Shown here piece by piece: positions 49,340 through 52,733 of a stretch of 52,733 nt of DNA (positions within the stretch are counted from its first letter, which is position 1; each line of letters begins with the position of its first letter). Under the pieces are notes generated by a model. It was not told the DNA's origin and searched no databases. It was given only the letters and a program-made list of their open reading frames with translations. The stretch is from Embleya sp040605455. Lineage in GTDB: Bacteria > Actinomycetota > Actinomycetes > Streptomycetales > Streptomycetaceae. Made by a program: the position numbers and the translations under genes. The DNA is taken from NCBI RefSeq assembly GCF_040605455.1, contig NZ_JBEXCV010000053.1, positions 1-52,733 of the forward strand, read 5' to 3'.

Positions 49340-50295
49340 TTCGGGTCACCTCCCAGCGCGACGCGCGGGTCGATCAGCGGTTGGAGCAGGTCGACGATCA
49401 GGTTCGCGATCAGGAACGCCGCGACCACCAGCAGGGTCAGCGCCTGGACCACGGGGAAGTCCTTGACCGTGACCGAGTTGATGAGCAGGGAGCCGACTCC
49501 CTTGACGCTGAACGCGGTCTCCACGATCGAGGTGGCCACCAGCATGCTCGCGACCATGGTGCCGACGACGGTGACGATCGGGCCGAGGGCGTTGCGCAGC
49601 ACGTGTTTGCGGATGACCTGGCTCTCGGGCACGCCGCGGGAGCGGGCCACCTCGACGTGCTCGCGGGAGAGTTCGTCGAGCATCGCGGAGCGGGTGACCC
49701 GGGCCAGCAGGCCCGCGAAAGTCAGCGCCAGAGCGATGGCCGGCAGCGTCAGGTGCCACAACTGATCGGTGAAGCCCTCACCCGCTCCGTAGAGCGGGAA
49801 CCAGCCCAATTTGACGGCGAAGACCGAGGTGAGCACGGTCGCGGCGATGTAGGACGGGATGGCGATCGAGGTGCCGGTCCAGGCCAGCACGAGCTTGTCG
49901 ACCAGGCCGGGCCGCAGCGCGGAGACGATGCCCAGGATCAGCCCGACGACCGTGACCAGCACCATCGCGTACACGACCAGGAAGACCGTGGTCGGCAGCT
50001 TCTGGGAGATCAACTCGCCGACGTCCTGGCGGAATTGCACCGAGCGGCCGAAGTCTCCGCCGAGCACGTCGCCGAGCCACAGCAGGTACTGCTTGGCGAA
50101 CGGCTCGTCCAGGTGGTACTGGGCGGTCAGCGCGGCGCGGGCCTGTGGGGTGACCGGGCGGCCGCGCATCAGGAAGGACACCGGGTCGCCCGGGGCCAGG
50201 TGCACGGCGCTGAAGACCACGAACGAGGTCGCCAGCAGCACGAGCACCAGGCCCACGAGGCGGCCCAGGAGGAAGCGGAGCAGAGTACGGTTCAT
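49336..50295 (-). CDS. oligopeptide-type ABC importer permease (DppB-like)
   Basis: 319 residues with six membrane helices. The N-terminus LLRFLLGRLVGLVLVLLATSFVVFSAVHLAPGDP is the DppB signature, and SREHVEVARSRGVPESQVIRKHVLRNA is the EAA loop. ATG 50295 overlaps the last base of the binding-protein stop codon (TGATG), so the genes are translationally coupled. It is the second gene of the operon. Confidence 0.95.
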   Translation of the reverse strand: MNRTLLRFLLGRLVGLVLVLLATSFVVFSAVHLAPGDPVSFLMRGRPVTPQARAALTAQYHLDEPFAKQYLLWLGDVLGGDFGRSVQFRQDVGELISQKLPTTVFLVVYAMVLVTVVGLILGIVSALRPGLVDKLVLAWTGTSIAIPSYIAATVLTSVFAVKLGWFPLYGAGEGFTDQLWHLTLPAIALALTFAGLLARVTRSAMLDELSREHVEVARSRGVPESQVIRKHVLRNALGPIVTVVGTMVASMLVATSIVETAFSVKGVGSLLINSVTVKDFPVVQALTLLVVAAFLIANLIVDLLQPLIDPRVALGGDPK

Positions 50296-51914
50296 CAGTT
50301 CGCGGCACCCAGGGTCGCGGCCCAGGGGAAGGACAGCTGGGTGATGTTCGGGGTGGCGCCGGTGACGCGCTTGCCCTGGTAGAGCGACAGCGGCGAGTCC
50401 CACAGCGGGATGCCGGGCAGCTCGCGCAGCGCGATCTCCTGGAGCTTGATGGTCAGTTGGGCGCGAGCGGCCGGGTCCGTGGTACCCAGTGCCTGCTGCG
50501 TGATCGCGTCGTACTCGGGGTCGGACCAGTTGCCGTAGTTGGCGAACTCCCCGGTCTGCAGGGTCTGGTAGAACTCCAGCGGATCGGGCGTGACGTCGTA
50601 GCCGCTGGTGACCAGCAGGTCGATGCCTGCGCGGGAGGACGGGTCGGTGAACAGCGCGGTGTAGGCGTCCGGTGCGATGGTCTTGAGCTCGACGTCGAGG
50701 CCGATCGCCTTGCCGGCGGCCTGGATGGCGTTGGTGGCGACGCTGATCTCCGGGGCCAGGTTGCTGGTCGCGACGACGACCTTCTTGCCGGTGGCGCCGG
50801 CTTCCGCGATGAGCTTCTTGGCGGCGGCCACGTCGGTGGTGACGGCGGGCAGCGCGTTGTACATGCTCTGGGCCTGCTCCGCCGGGATGGTGGCCCAGCC
50901 GGAGACGGGCACGGGTGCCTTGGAGACGGTGCCGTAGCCGTTCAGTCCCGCCCGGATGATGCCCTCGCGGTCGATCGCCATGGACAGCGCGCGTCGCACG
51001 CGCACGTCGCCGAGGGCGCCCTTGAGGCTGGTGACGGCAGCCGAGTAACTGCCGGTGATGTCACCGAAGTACAGCTTGCCGTCGCCGGACTTGAGCTTGT
51101 CGTACGAGTTGGTGGGCAGCAGGTAGCCGCCGTCGACCTCGCCGGTCAGCAGCGCGTTGGCGCGGGCGGCGGGATCCTGGATGAAGACGAACTCGACCTC
51201 GCTCGTCTTGGGCATGAGCTTGCTGTCCCAGTAGGCGTCGTTGCGCTTGAGCGTGATGGACGTGCCGGGCTTCCACTCCTTGACGGAGAAGGGACCGGTG
51301 CAGTTCACGCCGCCCTGGGGGTTGCCGTAGTCCTTGCCGGCCTTGGCGAGGAAGGCGGCGCTCTCGATGGTGCCCGCCGACGCGCCCAGCTGCTGGTTGA
51401 GCAGCACGTTGGGGCGGGTGAGCTTGATGGTGACTTCCAGCGGGCCGGAGTCGGTGATGGACTCGACGTCCTTGAAGGCGGTGCTGTAGACGGCGCCGAC
51501 CTCGGGATCCATCTGGCGCTTGAGGCTCGCCACCACGTCCTTGGCGGTCATGGGGGTGCCGTCGTGGAACTTGACGCCCTCACGCAGGGTGTAGACCCAG
51601 GTCAGCGGATCCGGGTTGGTGTACTTGGCGGCCAGCCCGGGGGTGATCGTCAGGTCCGGGTTGATGCGCAGGAGTTGGTCGCACACGTTCGCGAGCACCG
51701 TGTTGATCGGGTAGTCGAAGCCGTACGCGTAGTCCAGCGTCTGCGGTTCGGCGTACAGCGACCACTTCACCTTGTCGAGCGGCCCCTTCGCGGCGGGACT
51801 GTCCTTGGTGATCCGGTAGCCGGGGTCCGAGGCCGACGAGTTGTCGCTGCCTCCGCCCGAACACCCGACGGCGGTCAGGGCCACGACGGCGGCGAGGGCG
51901 GCGGTTTTGGGCAT
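50295..51914 (-). CDS. ABC transporter substrate-binding lipoprotein (family 5, peptide/nickel type)
   Basis: 539 residues. Lipobox LTAVGC puts the lipidated Cys at residue 18, then a Gly/Ser linker. The family-5 binding fold shows INPDLTITPGLAAKY, LTWVYTLREGVKFHDGTPMTAKDVV and VRRALSMAIDREGI. Such proteins bind oligopeptides, opines, nickel complexes or other small molecules and deliver them to the permease pair encoded next. ATG 51914 is used; TTG 51920, 8 nt after AGAGG, is equally possible. It is the first gene of the operon, downstream of a promoter with an embedded palindrome. Confidence 0.94.
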   Translation of the reverse strand: MPKTAALAAVVALTAVGCSGGGSDNSSASDPGYRITKDSPAAKGPLDKVKWSLYAEPQTLDYAYGFDYPINTVLANVCDQLLRINPDLTITPGLAAKYTNPDPLTWVYTLREGVKFHDGTPMTAKDVVASLKRQMDPEVGAVYSTAFKDVESITDSGPLEVTIKLTRPNVLLNQQLGASAGTIESAAFLAKAGKDYGNPQGGVNCTGPFSVKEWKPGTSITLKRNDAYWDSKLMPKTSEVEFVFIQDPAARANALLTGEVDGGYLLPTNSYDKLKSGDGKLYFGDITGSYSAAVTSLKGALGDVRVRRALSMAIDREGIIRAGLNGYGTVSKAPVPVSGWATIPAEQAQSMYNALPAVTTDVAAAKKLIAEAGATGKKVVVATSNLAPEISVATNAIQAAGKAIGLDVELKTIAPDAYTALFTDPSSRAGIDLLVTSGYDVTPDPLEFYQTLQTGEFANYGNWSDPEYDAITQQALGTTDPAARAQLTIKLQEIALRELPGIPLWDSPLSLYQGKRVTGATPNITQLSFPWAATLGAAN

Positions 51915-51998
51915 GCGCAAGTAACCCACCTCTTTCGGAGGGACGGCGAAGGCACGGAGACGGATGCGGCGTGGCACGCGTCAGGACAGGTGCCGGTG

Positions 51999-52027
51999 AG
52001 TATTGACGCGGGAACGTTCCCGCGCAA
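51999..52027 (-). promoter_or_regulatory. promoter with embedded 18-bp palindromic operator
   Basis: On the minus strand TTGCGC (52027-52022) and AATACT (52004-51999) are spaced by exactly 17 bp. The perfect palindrome CGCGGGAACGTTCCCGCG (52007-52024) fills the spacer and part of the -35. A CG-centred palindrome of this kind is typical of LacI/GalR-family operators. A bound repressor would block the importer operon. No LacI gene is in the window. Confidence 0.7.
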
Positions 52028-52033
52028 GGGTTT

Positions 52034-52733
52034 GCGGGCAGGTATCTCACGCATGGCGCAGAGGTTTCCAACACGTCACGGGAAGGTGTGGCAGCGCTTT
52101 TTGACGACCCGTCACGAGACCGGGACGGGGGGTGGCGGGTGGCGGGGAGCGGCTGGTGGGACGGCGTGTGAGGCGCCGGGCGCCGGGCCCTGGGAGTCGG
52201 GGTTGGGAGTTGTGCGAACTGTGAGGTTGGTGGGGGTGGGCTGCGGCGGGTCGAGTGCGTCGCCGGGCGTGGCGTCGGCCGCGACGTCGGAGGGAGGGCG
52301 GTGTGCCGGATGGGCTCCTTGCGCCGCTGGAGCGGGCGTTGGCGGACCGGGCCCGAGCCCTCGGAATGTACGCACTCTGCGTGTCTGATTGATTACCCTG
52401 TCGGCATGAGCGGCTTCGGTTCGTCCTGGGAACTGCGGGCTGTGTCGGAACTGTTCGGTGCGTGGCTCATCGATCCGCGATGCCGTCGTCCGTATCCGTG
52501 ACGGCGGGGCCGACGCCCGCAGCCCGACGCCGGGTCATCCATGTCGGGACGCCTTCGTTCCGTGAGTGCTCCATCGGCCGGATGCCGCTCGGGGGTCGCG
52601 TTCCGTCGACTCCGCGGTGCGGGGCGGATGCGTGCGGATACGCCCCCCCCCAGGGTTAACCACGCGCGAGATCGGGAGAGCGGGGGGTGGGGGAAAAGTG
52701 TGGGTGAAACCGGGTTGTAATAGGGGGTGGCGC
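52034..52733. other. 700-bp edge region, no gene supported
   Basis: Open frames here are short, with poor codon bias. A 31-codon ORF from ATG 52406 (MSGFGSSWELRAV...) has no clear ribosome-binding site. The last 80 bases are G-rich and repetitive. A gene entering from the right cannot be excluded. Confidence 0.35.

Noticed and set aside
52406..52501. 31-codon ORF near the right edge
   Set aside because: No ribosome-binding site, weak codon bias and no recognisable motif. It does not resemble the IDL-R---C leader peptides.
1..52733. tRNA, rRNA, CRISPR arrays, insertion sequences, integrases or phage genes
   Set aside because: None of the expected signatures (TPsiC-arm sequence, regularly spaced repeats, transposase DDE motifs, terminal inverted repeats) was found on reading.

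Overview
The window is very GC-rich (roughly 70-75% by eye). It has strong G/C bias at third codon positions, many GTG starts, tightly overlapping operons, and families typical of Streptomycetales: Asp23, DUF1990, DUF2252, TAP-type lipoprotein peptidases, a SAM-IV riboswitch, and leader peptides ending in an IDL-R---C motif. It looks like chromosomal accessory DNA of a Streptomyces, Embleya or Kitasatospora relative. The genus is inferred, not proven. I saw no rRNA, tRNA, CRISPR array, insertion sequence or phage genes.

Layout, left to right. 1-1090: an odd T/G-rich edge, a 35-bp tandem repeat, and an overlapping pair for a small secreted protein and a lipoprotein. 1125-5813: a sulfur-type control region with two divergent transcription units. 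Leftward, a near-consensus promoter drives a leaderless Cys-type leader peptide that points to a GNAT acetyltransferase. Rightward, a SAM-IV riboswitch is followed by a second leader-peptide ORF and two LLM flavin monooxygenases. 5822-9968: a compact glpD-glpF-glpK glycerol operon. 10132-12231: a receptor-like Ser/Thr kinase fused to an extracellular solute-binding domain. 12372-14102: a kinase remnant, an azoreductase and an Asp23 protein. 14299-16883: a glycosyltransferase and a tRNA-dependent cyclodipeptide synthase (CDPS) on the same strand, with coding-like sequence continuing in frame past the CDPS stop.

17320-25306: a small secreted protein, a tandem universal stress protein, a divergent Lrp/EamA pair, a methyltransferase, a flavin reductase, two gene remnants, and the hypothetical, DUF1990 and DHFR-like genes. 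25628-30373: two regulator/oxidoreductase divergent pairs (TetR with SDR and a clear operator; LysR with an NmrA-like protein). 30803-34233: a MacB/FtsX-type ABC exporter. 34362-39561: DUF2252, a fold-type III PLP decarboxylase and a TAP lipoprotein hydrolase. 40275-42601: an MFS efflux pump and TetR regulator with twin operator-like dyads. 42867-44957: a large secreted/membrane protein of unknown function. 45008-52027: an oligopeptide-type ABC importer operon followed by an amidase, with a perfect 18-bp palindrome in its promoter.

The most interesting parts are (i) the SAM-IV riboswitch stacked on a Cys-type leader peptide, with a second divergent leader peptide beside it, (ii) the CDPS without the usual cyclodipeptide oxidase and with an apparent broken or readthrough C-terminal extension, and (iii) the kinase/solute-binding fusion. 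All calls come from reading the sequence; no database search was possible.
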